Of a stretch of DNA of 64,000 nucleotides, positions 34,108 to 45,605 are shown piece after piece (position 1 is the stretch's first letter; each line of letters opens with the position of its first letter). Origin of the DNA: Amborella trichopoda (Eukaryota; Streptophyta; Magnoliopsida; Amborellales; Amborellaceae); NCBI RefSeq assembly GCF_000471905.2, contig NW_006498435.1:4410874-4474873 (forward strand). Direction: 5' to 3'. A program made the translations under genes and the position numbers. The notes under the pieces are model-generated. The model was not told the DNA's origin. It was given only the letters and a program-made list of their open reading frames with translations, and did not search any database.

Positions 34108-35441
34108 GGGTGCTCACACTATGGAGTAAATTATGGAGTAATTCATCATTGTACTTAACAAATTTTGGATACTTCTAAACCCTTGTTTTGTACATGGAGT
34201 ATTTTTTAATAAGGTAATTTTGGTCATTATGATATGTGTGACGTCATCCACGTGTATATAATAATAAGTTGCATTTTTTTGTTAATTATAATTTTTATAT
34301 TTTTGTATTTTCAGTTATATTATTTTTAGATATAATTCAAATTATCTTCAATTATATTAGTAAATATATTATTTACTTATAAGTACATATTGCTCTAAAA
34401 ATTAGAGAGTGAAAATACAAAAACATGTCACATGATACATATAACAAATAACCCATAATAATGATATATCTATTGCTAATAAAATTGATAATAATGTTGG
34501 TATTACTTATTTTTCTTCATTTCATGGTTACAAAGATTTCTCTCTATGTATTTTTCTTTTTCCAATTTAGAATTGTATTATGCAGTCGTAAAAAAGTACT
34601 GAGAGAAAATGAAAAGCAGAAAGAGAAAAATAGAAATGAAAAAAGGAAAATGGAGTTTTTTTTTTTTTTAATGATTCTTATTTACTGTTCCACAGTTGTG
34701 ATTATCGAATCAAACCACCCTCAGCATTTGTATTACAAAAAGATCAAAAGAATACATCATTATCCAACTAAGTGTGGTACATGGTACTCAATAAAAGCCA
34801 TCCAACATCCATTCCTGATAGCAGATGCCAACAAGTAATTGCACATGAGCGTGAAAGTCATGCCCACTACAGTTATCCATCATCCAGGCAAGCAGTAGAT
34901 GCTCAGTGGAATTCCTTCCATTGGATTACTGCCTTTCCCCATGAGCATAGCTCATGTTTTTGACAGTTGCATCTTTTTCTTGCCCCCTCATGCCCCTCAA
35001 GAACCAGCAGTCACCCCCAACCTCAGAGTAAGCAAGAGAAACACCAGCAAAACAATATTTGTTCAAGGACTTGTATCAAAGGCATCTCCACAAACTTACA
35101 ATTATGACACATTGTAGGAATTGATATACCAAGGAAATGCATACTATTTGAGGATATAGAATATGGAAAACATGGTCCATTGGGATCAATTTATCTTTAT
35201 CCGTGGATGATAACGGAGAAAGTGTAACCCATTATTGGGAATAGACGTGACATCACCCACATGGAGCATACTAGTGGCTTCTAATGCTCCATGTGGGCGA
35301 TGTCACATGTTAATGATGTCGCAACTCTTGTAATGACTAAAAATATCATTTCTAAAAAAAAACTCAATGTACAAAACAATGGCATATAAATGTTCAAAAT
35401 TTGTTGAGCACAATGATAAATTACTCCGTAGTGTGAGCACT
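34108..35441. mobile_element. foldback/MITE-like element with ~100-bp inverted ends
   Basis: The left end (from 34108: GTGCTCACACTATGGAGTAA) is the inverted complement of the right end (TTACTCCGTAGTGTGAGCAC at 35421-35440). Arms continue inward for over 100 bp: TCATTGTACTTAACAAATTTT, TTTTGTACATGGAGT, GTCATTATGATATGTGTGAC on the left, with matching complements at 35255-35420. The right arm contains an extra inner palindrome (CATGGAGCAT...ATGCTCCATG, about 35260-35295). The ~1-kb interior (34262-35235) has short frames but no recognisable transposase. Non-autonomous. Confidence 0.75.
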
Positions 35442-35705
35442 CTAACATAACTCATTTTTTTAATAAGGGTATTTTTTGTCATTAGGAGGGTGTGACGTCA
35501 TTCCTATGGGGTACGACATCACTCACATGAAGGATTAAATGCCACTAGTGTTCTTCATGTAGGTAATGTCATATCTCATGTGGATGATGTCACACTCTCC
35601 TAATGACCAAAAATATCCTCATTAAAAAAATACTTCATGTACAAAACAAAGGTATAGAAGTATTCAAAATTGTTGAGTACAATGATAAATTACTCCATAG
35701 TGTAA
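35442..35705. mobile_element. second foldback unit of the same family (partial)
   Basis: Arms of 42 bp at 35461-35502 and 35583-35624 are complementary (AAGGGTATTTTTTGTCATTA versus TAATGACCAAAAATATCCTC). The right flank repeats the family end (TACAATGATAAATTACTCCATAGTGT); the left flank lacks it. It lies directly between the 34108 element and the Mutator-like element. Confidence 0.7.
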
Positions 35706-35710
35706 AGAGA

Positions 35711-37290
35711 AGTGATCTGCAACCGTTGTATCATACTATGATGAAACGGTGAGTTGGCCAAATTTTAGCTAGGTTCTTGAGCAATTCAACAGGTGAGATT
35801 AAGACATACTTTATAATAGGATTTCAAAACGATCAATGATTTCATACAACTGTTGTATCATAGTATAATGGAACGACGTTTTTAGAAAACCATGTTTGTG
35901 TTATTTGTACGACCTAAAATTTTGTACACACACTCTCTTCATCTCAATAATCAATCCCAAAAAATAAAAAAAAAATTCAATTTGAACCCTAGATATGGTT
36001 AAAATGAGTCCCCTCCAAAAATGAATCTAGACCATGCATTTGGTAAATTTCAAGATCTTAGCCTTTATAAAAGCAAAATCATTGTTTTCTTTTTCAACAT
36101 TGTTTATCTAATGATAATAAAGCCATCCAAAAAAATTAGAAATGAAAAAATCCTTCTAAGGCCTAGATCTAAGCATCTCACCAAAATGAACGACCTATGT
36201 TAATTGGGCTAAAAAAATGCTTTCTAGATTGTGTTTTTAAATTTTTCTGTTTTTATGATTGTTCATTAGAAGAAAAAAAATAGTGTATATTTCCGGATCA
36301 AACAAATGGCCATAACATGCGTTTTTAGGATTTTTGCATTATATTACTGTACAACTGTCGCATAAAATTATTGCTCTTTGAGAACCCCAAAATTTGTTCT
36401 ATCTTCTCATTATCTCCCACCTCTCTCACTCTCCCTTCACTCCTCTCCCTCTCCTCATCTCGTCTTCTCGTTATGTCCCTCTCTTGTCTATCTTCCTCTC
36501 CCCATCATCTCGCATGATCCTTTCTTTCTCTCTTCTTCCCTCTCCAAGCTCTCGCTTCTTCCCTCTCCAGGCTCTCTTCTTTCCTCACTCATTTTCTTCC
36601 TCCATCTCTCTCATTGCTCCCAAAAAAGCTCAAAGCATTGATCCCTTTAGAGAGAAAGAGAGAGAGAGAGGGACTCAAGGGTTGTTTTTTCTCTAATTTG
36701 CAACTGTAAAAGCAGTTCTGGTATTTCAGGGCAATGGTGGATTTTATTGTATTTTTGTGCGTCTGATCTCTGGTTTTTTCTTTTAGGCCCTGGTCTTCTG
36801 ATCTTTAGAAACATAAGGAGAGGTCTCAATGTGGTTTGTGATAGGTTCTGATCTTAATAGAATGTAGGTCTTCTTTTTCTCTTTTTGGTAGGTTTTTGTT
36901 TTCTTCTGCTTGAATATCAATAAAAGGTTCATGCGTTAGGGTTTGTTTAAAGATCTCTTTGTATATGTTTCTCTTTTGATGGTTTCTATGGTTTTATTTA
37001 GTAATATATCATATCACGTAAAAGAAAAGCTGATTTGCGGATGTGTTGCTAATTATGGGATTTTCTCGTTCTTCTTTTTGGTAATCTGATTGTTTCTTGC
37101 TAGAGAAATTTGTTCCATCTTTTCTTGATGAGTCCTTTTATTTATTTTGATTCAATATAGATAAATTGAATGTCTGAGTTCTACTTAATTTTGGGGTTTC
37201 ATGCACAATTCTCTTAATGTCTTTTGAAATTTTTGGAGTTTCTCGTTCATTTTTTGGTAATTGTGTGCCTAACGACCAATCCTCTCAATG
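35711..37290 (+). repeat. left terminal inverted repeat of the MULE
   Basis: Matches the reverse complement of 44560-45590, interrupted by the MITE at 35831-36376. Landmarks shared with the right arm are GGTGAGTTGGCCAAATTTTAGC, a CT-rich leader (about 36400-36610), AAAAAAGCTCAAAGCATTG, a GA run near 36650, CAACTGTAAAAGCAGTTCTGG, AATGTGGTTTGTGATAGGTT, TTGCTAGAGAAATTTGTTCC, and TGTGTGCCTAACGA at the inner end. The CT/GA leader resembles a plant promoter-5'UTR, consistent with TIR-driven transcription. Confidence 0.88.
35831..36376 (+). mobile_element. 546-bp MITE nested in the MULE left TIR (copy 1)
   Basis: Comparison with the right TIR, which lacks it, fixes the boundaries. It is flanked by a diverged 9-bp duplication, TTTCAAAAC (35822-35830) and TTTGAGAAC (36377-36385). 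Its ends are inverted repeats (GATCAATGATTTCATACAAC and the complement of TGCGACAGTTGTA near 36350). A second copy in reverse orientation lies at 62799-63342. No coding capacity. The 9-bp duplication and a terminal motif like that of the MULE make it a Mutator-type MITE. Confidence 0.88.
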
Positions 37291-37399
37291 CTATGCATAA
37301 TAAGTGGCTCCTTTTTCTTGTAGTTGAGATTTTTTGATAACATAGTGGTTGAATCTGTTGGTTTATGTCCTTTGAAAAATTTAGATAATCAAAGTAAGA

Positions 37400-37625
37400 G
37401 CATTGAGCTCAATGTCTAATTTGTGATAACAAGATTTTAGCTCAAGCTACCAATTCGGAAAAAACCTGCATTAAGCACAGAGTAGCAATATGGTAAAATC
37501 GATCTTGAAGCTCAAATTAGAAACTGGAAAAACGAGTTTTAAGCTCAAGGTAGCAAATGAGGAAAATCATGTTTTAAGCTCAAAGTAGCAATCGGGGAAC
37601 ATAAATCTTTAAGCTCGATATCATG
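37400..37625. repeat. 33-36-bp minisatellite, about six units
   Basis: Repeated TTTTAAGCTCAAAGTAGCAA followed by a G/A-rich stretch such as TCGGGGAACATAAAT. Units are at about 37430, 37468, 37502, 37535, 37570 and 37605, and diverged. Located just inside the left TIR of the MULE. Confidence 0.8.
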
Positions 37626-38073
37626 TAGATGCTTCTTCTGGGCTTGGAGGCACTCAGTGATGTCACTGTCTTTGAGGTATTTAACACTCCCTTACTTGAT
37701 CTTCCACGATGCAATCAGGCTTTGGACATAATACCCCCATGACATATCCATTCAAGTGATGCACTATTATAGCCTTCTCTAGTTTCACAGCGGTACTGCT
37801 GAACTAAAACTCATTTTTTTATTTCTTAAAATTGTTTATCCAATTTCCATAAGATCATCTTCAAAAATTGGGATAAAGAAAGAATCCATCTAATGACTAA
37901 ATCTAATCAATGCATCAAATGAATGGCACATGTCTATTGGGCTAAACAAATCAATTTTTATTATGCTTTTTTATTTTTTGAGAATTCTTCTTCATAGTGA
38001 ACTGAGTCTATGTTCAAAACTTAGGCTTAAACAAGTGCTTCTAACATGGTTTTGGAATGTATGTTTCTTTATA

Positions 38074-38458
38074 GGGTGCAGTTGGCATACGGATGCATCC
38101 ACAGAGATAAGGTGTACCTTCAAATTTTATCATGGTATATAATTTTGATGTAAAATGTTCTTAGGATTATCTCAAAATATATTTTTATATCTAATTATAA
38201 AATTTGAAATTTTAAAAATGGTTAAAATCAAGTAGATCTGTAAACATAAGAAAATCTTGAAAATGGACGGGATAGATAATATGTTGTAAAATGCATTATT
38301 TCTGAGATTCAAAATCTTTCTATTTTTCATGATCATACATCTCGATGTCAAGATGATCAATCAAAGGGTTTTTTTATCGTTAAAACTACATTTTCCGATG
38401 GATTTTTTAGGAGCATCCGTAGTTCTACATTATAAGGTAGCATCCTTATATAAACTTT
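38074..38458 (+). mobile_element. ~390-bp MITE inside the MULE
   Basis: Starts GGGTGCAGTTGGCATACGGA and ends near AAGGTAGCATCCTTATAT. Matches 46512-46903 along its whole length (about 85-90% by eye). Conserved inner blocks are ATTTTATCATGGT, TAAAATGTTCTTAGGATTAT, AAAATCTTGAAAATGGACGG and CATACATCTCGATGTC. No coding frame. Confidence 0.85.
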
Positions 38459-39220
38459 ACTATAAGACAGTTGCATGAAATCACTTCCCTATACATACAA
38501 AAAAAAGAATATCATTTGGGCTGACATTTTAGGATTAAGCCTCCAGGAAAATGCCTAATTTGATCAAATCAGTAATTGAAATTTTGGCTGGTACATTTTG
38601 ATATAAAAAGTTTAAGCAGAGACCTTTATATGTGAAAGAGATGTTGACAATGAGGCAAGCCAAAGTTACTGAGAAAGCCGTTTTTCTAGATAATCTCTGG
38701 TAAACTGCAAGCTCGAGAAAAATGTAGAAGTAGAAAACTCATGGCTGGAAGTTGATAACCCTTAGGGTAATCTGTCTGTAAAAACCAAAGAAAGCCCAGG
38801 CTACAGCAAGTTCGGAAATTCGGCTTTAAGCTGAAACCTCGAGAAAACAAGCACCTAAATGGGCCTCAGCCTTACTCTTAAGAAGAATCTTTATGGTATT
38901 CATAAATGTGGCCAAATTATGGCTAGTGAATCAACATCAATATTGATTTTTTGAATCAGCTTTGATATATTTCAAGCGTCAAAATTGGTCATATGCTGAT
39001 AAATACACAACAGTGTTTAACATACTGTTTTTGTTTACTTTTTCATAATTTTTTTTTTGCACATGTGCTTGTATGCCTCACATTCTTATGAGCCATTTTA
39101 AAGAAATGAAATGAATGTAATAAGCAAGCATCGATGGTCTTTTGGTTGTTGGTTTCATTGTTTATTTCAAAGCTATTTATTTGCTGGTTTTCTTTTAAAT
39201 ATGAAGTCTTCTAATCACTT
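38459..39220. other. MULE interior, no gene seen
   Basis: AT-rich sequence without recognisable coding or repeat structure, apart from isolated AAGCTCGAGAAAA-type blocks (near 38710 and 38840) resembling the minisatellite at 37400. Confidence 0.5.
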
Positions 39221-39224
39221 CCAA

Positions 39225-39495
39225 ATATGCCCCTGTGAGAGTGAGAGTGAGAGAGAGAGAAAGAGACAAAGATTTTGTTAATGAGTAGTACTTCACTAGT
39301 CTTCTGGTTGTTAATGAATAGTTTGGTTATTACTTAAAGATGCCCATGTGAGTGAGTGAGAGAGAGAGAGAGAGAGAGATTTTGTTAATGAGTAATGCTT
39401 AAGTAGTGCTTGACTAGCCTTCTGGTTGTTAAGAAGTAGTGCTATGGTTATTTGAGTGTGTGTGTGAGAGAGAAAGAGAGATTTTTCTAACAGTT
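39225..39495. repeat. ~110-bp tandem repeat with (GA)n, 2.5 units
   Basis: Successive units contain GTGAGAGAGAGAGA, TTTTGTTAATGAGTA, CTAGTCTTCTGGTTGTTAA and TTTGGTTATT, near 39235, 39345 and 39455. The third unit is partial. The purine runs differ in length between units. Confidence 0.8.
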
Positions 39496-40387
39496 GATGA
39501 GGAATGTCCACACTATGATTCATGATCTTAATGGTATTTTCTACTGATATTTGTCGTTAAACATCTCTATCCCAAAATTTCAGATTTTGAAGTTTCAACA
39601 ACCATTTATGTAAAAAAAAAAAGACTGGTCCAGGCATGGTAGTAGAGAAGAAACTCAAAGCAAAGAAAAAATACCAAATACTTGTATCAGCATATTGTGG
39701 AAGTTATCAAGATGAAACCGAAGAAAAGCTATCAAGTGTTATTTCATGATGATATCAACTTTTTGGTCGCATGTGACAATCATGAGCGGGTTAGTTCTCT
39801 TCCAAACCAATCCATCAAGCAAGTCCCTTAAAGAATTTTGTCAATATTAGAACAAGGCTTTGTAAAGGGTTTCTAGAAAGCATGTGTTGAAAAGGAAATA
39901 AGGCACATGCACACAAGCTTCTCTCTTGGAGGATTCTAGGAAGCAGGTGTTAAAAATCTACATTTGCAACATTTGAGAGAAATGACTAAACAATTTTCCT
40001 TTTATTTTCTTGTATTTCATCCAAATTAGCAGCAATCAACCTAAATTATGTTTCAATACTTCATTGTAAAGAAGTTTCTTATCAATATATTTTCATTTAG
40101 ATTATTCTGTTCTTTACAACTTGAATTTCATTCATGCAATTGTGTGGTCCCTACATGTGACAATCCAAGTTTCAATTTCACATTGCCTCTGTAATGAACC
40201 ACTCTCTCTCTCTAACTGTGTACTTTGTGGCTTTGATTAAAATAAATTTGCTATTTCATGACGTGTAAATTCATTGTGTGGTTCCTACATGTGACAAACC
40301 ATATTTCATTATATAGGGGGTTATATTAAATACAATTCAATATAAAGAAAATCAAATTTCGCTAATGGTTTGAAGAAATTAGGGTGT

Positions 40388-40505
40388 TTGTTCTAGACAT
40401 AAAACATGATGATGCTTTGCACAACATGAATAGAGAGAGAGAGAGAAGATTGTTCTAGACATAAAATAGGATGATGCTCTACACAACATGGAGAGAGAGA
40501 GAGAT
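40388..40505. repeat. ~60-bp tandem duplication with (GA)n
   Basis: TTGTTCTAGACATAAAACATG...CACAACATG...GAGAGAGAGAGA occurs twice in a row, with small substitutions. Confidence 0.8.
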
Positions 40506-41400
40506 CTTATCATAAATTTAATTGATCACAAATCATCTTACTGTATTGAGTGACAACTCAAAGTAAATGACAAGCTTCTCATCTATTGATTAAGTGACTT
40601 ACAAAAGGGTTACCACCAACTATATGGAAACTATTCAATGCAATAAACCTTAGATTGTATTCTATTTAGTCCAAAATTACATTTGTTGGCGGCCCCATGA
40701 AAAAATGCCACATATACAAATTGAGGCAACATTCTATATAAAATAAAGTTCCCTTAGAAAGGGCAACATGTACAAAAAAAATAGTGCTTGATGTAGTATT
40801 CTTTAGAAAAAGTAGTGCTAATGAGAGATCAAGTTCCATCAAAAGAGCAATTTCCTGATAACAAGTGGTGCCATGAAAGATCCCTGAGTTCTTCTTGACA
40901 AGAAGACTTTCATGAGACTAAGATATCACCAAAAGAACAACTTCCTGCAACATGCAAATGGATTTTACTCTTGAGATCACAAAACCAATTTACAAGAATA
41001 GTTAATAATGCAGTAAATCTTAATTACAGGTAATTTCTAATGCAACTTCTCCAATACTCTTCAAACATGAGGAGCATGATTGTCACCTGAATCTGTTACA
41101 AACAAAATGCTAATCATTTTCATTAACAATTGAAAATGACGGATTTAAAACAGGGGTCAATTTAAGAACCTTTTGATTTGCATTCTTCAGTATTCAGAAT
41201 ACTGCTCAAAGTTGGGGAAGTCCTCTTATCATGACCGCTACCTTTACACATAGTACATTTCCTATCATTTTTTTATGTATTCTCCAAGAAGGATTTCAAC
41301 TGATGCTTAGGAGGCTTCCCATTCATCTTCACTGGTAGGGGGTCAAGCACTCTCTTATTGTTTATTAAATTCACATCTTCACTTACATTGACATTTAATT
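40506..41400. other. MULE interior downstream of transposase
   Basis: Minus-strand translation of about 41330-41160 includes cysteine- and histidine-bearing pieces (the plus-strand complement reads ATGACCGCTACCTTTACACA) that could be a decayed CCHC knuckle, common at the C-terminus of FAR1-type transposases. No continuous frame. The rest is AT-rich with no feature seen. Confidence 0.4.
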
Positions 41401-41407
41401 GCAAAAC

Positions 41408-43482
41408 TTAGGAAATTTTTTTGATGTTTTGTCGACGTATTTTATCAATATTTTCTTTGATAATTGCAACTCTCTTCAAGCCCTCATCAAGAACACGCAT
41501 TGTTTTCTGAAATGTTTCTTTATACATAGCTCCATTCTCTGTAAAGTTTATCGCCCTTCTACACAATTCATTGTAGTGCACAGTCAAGGATTCATGCAAA
41601 TCAACTTGCATTGTATGACCATGTTCATCTATTGCACACCCTTCCTTGGCATTTTTTGTCCATCGCTTCAAGATGTAACAAGGTGAGATTTTAAAAATAT
41701 TTTTCATTCTGAGAACACCTAAAATGTATCTACAAAGTAATCCAGCAAACTCAAACAATTGGTAACTACAAGTTGCTTTGATTTCAAGTACATTTAATGT
41801 AACAATGAAGATCATTTTCTCTTCATCATATTTTAAGACTTTAAATACAATGATTTCCCTATCATTCTCTGACTCTACCACAACATACTCAATACTGCGA
41901 CATAATTCCTCTTGGAATTTGTCAAACATTGTTTTGGTATAAATGCATGCTGCTTCTTTTTCTATGGAAAATAAGTCTTCGGAACCCGATGTTTGTGAAC
42001 TATTTCAAAGTTCTCATCTCTCTCCTTTCTACACCGACTATCTAAAGCAAGTGCATAATTCTCAACAAATTTTTTAGAGGGCTTTTTGTATTTGCATAGC
42101 CATCAAAAAATGAATTCATACTCACACTCCGTCGGGTTGTAGACATCTGTGCAAAAAAGGTGTTGCGCATGAATGCCGAAAGCCATTGCTCACGAATGCC
42201 ATACATTCTGATTAACCATTTTTTTGTCTCTTAAATTTTAGCGATCAATGATTTTTTGCCAACGTGATTCAAACTCCTGTATTGTCTCAAAGTTATGGAT
42301 GCATTTGTGAAATTCATCACTAAAACTTTTTCCATGTTCTGCATATACATGAGACAACTTCTCTGGTACTTTCTTCAAAATGTGTCATAAACAAAGGCGA
42401 TGGCGAGTATTTGGAAACACTCGTTTGATGGCTGCTCCCATGGAAAGATCTTGATCAGTGATTATTGAAGTTGGATGATGGCCAGACAATGCTTGAAGCC
42501 ATGTCTTAAATAGTCAAACAAATGACTCGTCACTTCTTCAACTAATAAAGCACAACCAAATAACACAGATTAATGATGGTGGTTTACTCTTGTAAATGGC
42601 GCGAAAGGCATTCAATACTTGTTTGTCAAATACGTTGTGTCAAACACAACAACATCTCCAAAAAATTGATAATTTATCCTTGATCTATCATCGGTCCAAA
42701 ATATTCTAGTCAAATGTCCATTCTCATCTAATTGCATCGCATAGAAAAATGTTGGATTCTCAAATTGCATATTTCTAAAGTATTCAAGGACAAGTTGAAT
42801 ATCTCCTTTTTCAAATCTCTTTTGCCGACTTTTAGCAATGTGATTTCGACAATGACGATCAGTGAATACAAGATTGTCACTTCCACCCGCTTCTCGGCTA
42901 AGCACGGATATTATAAGGCACAAACGTAATCCGACACTGGTGTATGTGTCTATAATATGTTGTGCCATGTTGGTCATCTTCTTATGTGATCGTAGATATT
43001 GAACTTCTCCAGGCTTCACGAGCAAATGGTTGTGATCTTTCACAAACTTCCTAATGACCCATTCTCCACTATCAATTTTCTTCACCATCATCATTGCCTT
43101 ACACCCTTCTCAAGTTTGCACATGGTCTTTTAACTCTATTTTCATTGTCCATATATTTCTTCTCTCGAAATCCTTGTTTTGAACAAACAAATCTTCTAGC
43201 ATTTGCAATTCCATAATACTTATAATAAAGGGTACTGGCACGCATACAAAAACCTACCCGCCTAGCATAATCATTATAGAACTCCTTCGCAGATTCTTGA
43301 TATTCAAATTTCATTCCTTCAAATGGTTCAAACTTCAAATTTTCATTAGATTCAGTTACAACTTTTACCATAGAATTTTCCATCATTCTAGCATCATCAT
43401 TGACATAAAGAGAAGCTTCCACCAAATCTTCAACTGTATACTCATCCTCACCTACAATAGGAGTAATGTCCGGAGAATTCAT
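41408..43482 (-). pseudogene. FAR1/FRS-type MULE transposase (broken)
   Basis: Catalyses cut-and-paste transposition of the MULE; FAR1/FHY3 light-signalling factors are domesticated relatives. 43482-43099 carries the FAR1 zinc-binding domain (GMKFEYQESAKEFYNDYARR, VGFCMRAS, RRFVCSKQGFREKK). 43094-42612 continues (WVIRKFVKDHNHLL, RKSRQKRFEKGD region, MQLDENGHLTRIFWTDDRSR, DVVVFDTTYLTNKY). The first catalytic Asp is at 42641-42639 and the second acidic motif ITDQDLSM is near 42470-42440 in another frame. 41929-41408 holds the SWIM-type region, in which CSYQLFEF has Tyr for the second Cys and CRYI has Tyr for His. Frames shift near 43096, 42600 and 41960, and stops occur between 42600 and 41930. 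Confidence 0.88.
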
Positions 43483-43828
43483 CTCACTATAACTGACAAC
43501 ATCATTGGTGAGGGCATGACTCTGATCTTGTCAATATTCATGACAATATATATGCAATAATAACAGGTGTAGGAAACATCATTCCTATGAGGACTTTGCA
43601 GTTTTTAAATTTTTCGAACACATATAAGATTAGAGGTTGCAAAGAGAGATAATAAGTTTTAAGAGAACATCAACTTGACATGGCTTTCAAAAAAATATCA
43701 AAGTGAAGGAAAATGTGAAAATCTTTATGCAGAAAACTAGTCCATCGCAAGCACCATAACATCCAAAGTATAAAGCACAAGCACCATGAACCATGAACTA
43801 AAGGAAACCAAATCCCAGCCCAAGAAAC

Positions 43829-43966
43829 CAGGTACCTCTCTTTCTTTGTCTCTAGCAAATCCTAACCCAAAAACAGGTGCCTCTCTCTCTATAGCAAATT
43901 CTAACAAAAAAACCAGGTACATTTCTCTCTCTCTAGCAAATCCTAACACCAAAAACCAGGTACCCC
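43829..43966. repeat. ~43-bp tandem repeat, three units
   Basis: Units of CCAGGTAC(C/A)TCTCTCTCTCTCTAGCAAATCCTAAC plus an A-rich tail start at about 43829, 43875 and 43914, with a partial fourth. Each contains a TCTAGCAAATCCTAAC core. Located between the transposase and the right TIR of the MULE. Confidence 0.8.
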
Positions 43967-44559
43967 ACTTGTTGTAGCTCTTTTTCTAGTCTGGATATTA
44001 CAATCTTGTGGAGTTCACTCACTACTTACCACGACCAAAAATAGATGTCTTTCTGTTGGGTGAACCAATCTTTCCATAATGAGATCTTAAGCTCTATGTA
44101 ACTTCATAGAATCCTACTATATGCACCACATTCAAAAAGAAATCTCTTACCAATAAAAAAATTTCCAAGAAAATAATGGGGAACTTAAAAAAATTAGGAG
44201 TTTCACAATTATGGGAGAAAATAAAACAAAGAAACTTCCTGTACACACCATAAAAAAAATTCTTCAAAATTTTTACAAATATCCAATAAATGCATTAAAG
44301 GATCCAAAATAAAACTTAGCAGGAACTACCAATTTCTCAAGATATTTTTGAAAAATCGCTAAAAAATAACAGTTGAATTCCATTGCAGCAATATTTTTAG
44401 GCTAAACTCACCAAGAACATTGTATAAATTCTTGGAAATCTCTAAGCCATGACATAAAACAAATACCCCTTAATAGTTGCATGCCATTACACTCATTCTT
44501 CAAAAGAAAACACCCCAAAAGCATTCAATAAACAGTAAAAAATCACACTTCTAAAAAAT
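43967..44559. other. MULE interior, no gene seen
   Basis: AT-rich sequence between the minisatellite and the right TIR. No coding or repeat structure recognised. Confidence 0.5.
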
Positions 44560-45590
44560 TAAGAGGAATGATCGTTAGGCACACAATTACCAAAAAATGA
44601 ATAAGAAACTCCAAAATTTTCAAAAGACATTAAGAGAATTGTGCATGAAACCCCAAAATTAAGTAGAAATCAGACATTGGATTCATCTATACATAATCAA
44701 AATAAATAAAAGGACTCATTAAGAAAAGATTGAACAAATTTCTCTAGCAAGAAACAATCAAATTACCATAAAGAAGAAAAAGAAAATTCCATACGTGATA
44801 TGATATTTTACTAAATAAAACCACATAAACGATCAAATAAGAAACGAAAACAAAGAGATCTTTAAACAAACCCTAGCGCATGAAACTTTTACTGATATTC
44901 AAGCAGAAGATAACAAAAACCTACCAAAAAGAGAAAAAACAGAGTTAAATTCCATCAAGATCAGAACCTATCACAAACCACATTGAGTCCTCTCCTTCTG
45001 CTTCTAAAGATAAGAAGACCAAGGCCAAAAAGAAAAAAAACAAAGATCAGCCGCATAAAAATGCAGCAAAATCCACGATTCCCCTTAAAAACCAGAGCTG
45101 CTTTTACAGTTGTAAATTAGAAGAGAAAACACCCTTGAGTCCCTCTCTCTCTCTCTAAAACTCTCTCTCTCTAAGGGGACCAATGCTTTGAGCTTTTTTG
45201 GGAACAATGAGAGAGATGGAGGAAGAAAATGAGTGAAGAAAGAAGAGAGAGAAAGCTTGGAGAGGAAAGAAGAGAGAAAGAGGATCAGAGGAGATGATGG
45301 GGACAGAAAGATAGACGAGAGAGGGACAAGAGGAGATGACGAGAGGAGGAGAAATGAGGGGAGTGAAGGGAGAGGAGAGCATGCTGGTAGAGAGAGCGAG
45401 GTGGGAGATGACGAGAGAGAGGTAGCAGTGAGGAGAGAAGAGCGGGAGATAGGATAGATTTTGAGGTTTTCAAATCCTATTATAAAGTAGGTCTTAATCT
45501 CACCCGTTGGATTGCTCAAGAATCCAATGGCTAAAATTTGGCCAACTCACCGTTTCATCATAGTATGATACAACGGTTGCATAAGATCCC
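44560..45590 (-). repeat. right terminal inverted repeat of the MULE
   Basis: Reverse complement of the left arm without the nested MITE. Contains the CT-rich leader on the minus strand (about 45440-45150), the GA run, and the outer TGCAACCGTTGTATCATACT motif. The 144-codon minus frame at 45519-45085 is a translation of the CT tract and is not a gene. Confidence 0.88.
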
Positions 45591-45605
45591 AACTTTGCAT
45601 GAAGT

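Larger units (their letters stand above)
35711..45590. mobile_element. Mutator-like element (MULE) with long TIRs and FAR1-type transposase
   Basis: About 9.9 kb. Terminal inverted repeats begin near TGCAACCGTTGTATCATACT at 35718 and its complement near 45583, and stay alignable for about 1 kb inward (left to ~37290, allowing for a 546-bp inserted MITE; right from ~44560). Inside lies a minus-strand transposase with FAR1 DNA-binding, MULE catalytic and SWIM regions (43482-41408). Long TIRs plus this transposase define a MULE. The transposase is frameshifted, so this copy should be inactive. I could not find a convincing 8-11-bp target duplication at the outer ends. Confidence 0.85.

Noticed and set aside
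34461..34838. 125-codon plus-strand frame
   Set aside because: Low-complexity hydrophobic and Lys-rich translation of AT-rich foldback interior; no homology recognised.
45085..45519. 144-codon minus-strand Ser/Leu-rich frame
   Set aside because: Translation of the CT-rich leader in the MULE right TIR; the homologous left TIR (36378-36696) has different, incompatible frames.
35700..45600. 8-11-bp target-site duplication for the MULE
   Set aside because: The left flank (GAAGTGATC region) and right flank (TAAGATCCC region) share only partial AAG/GATC similarity; no clear duplication.
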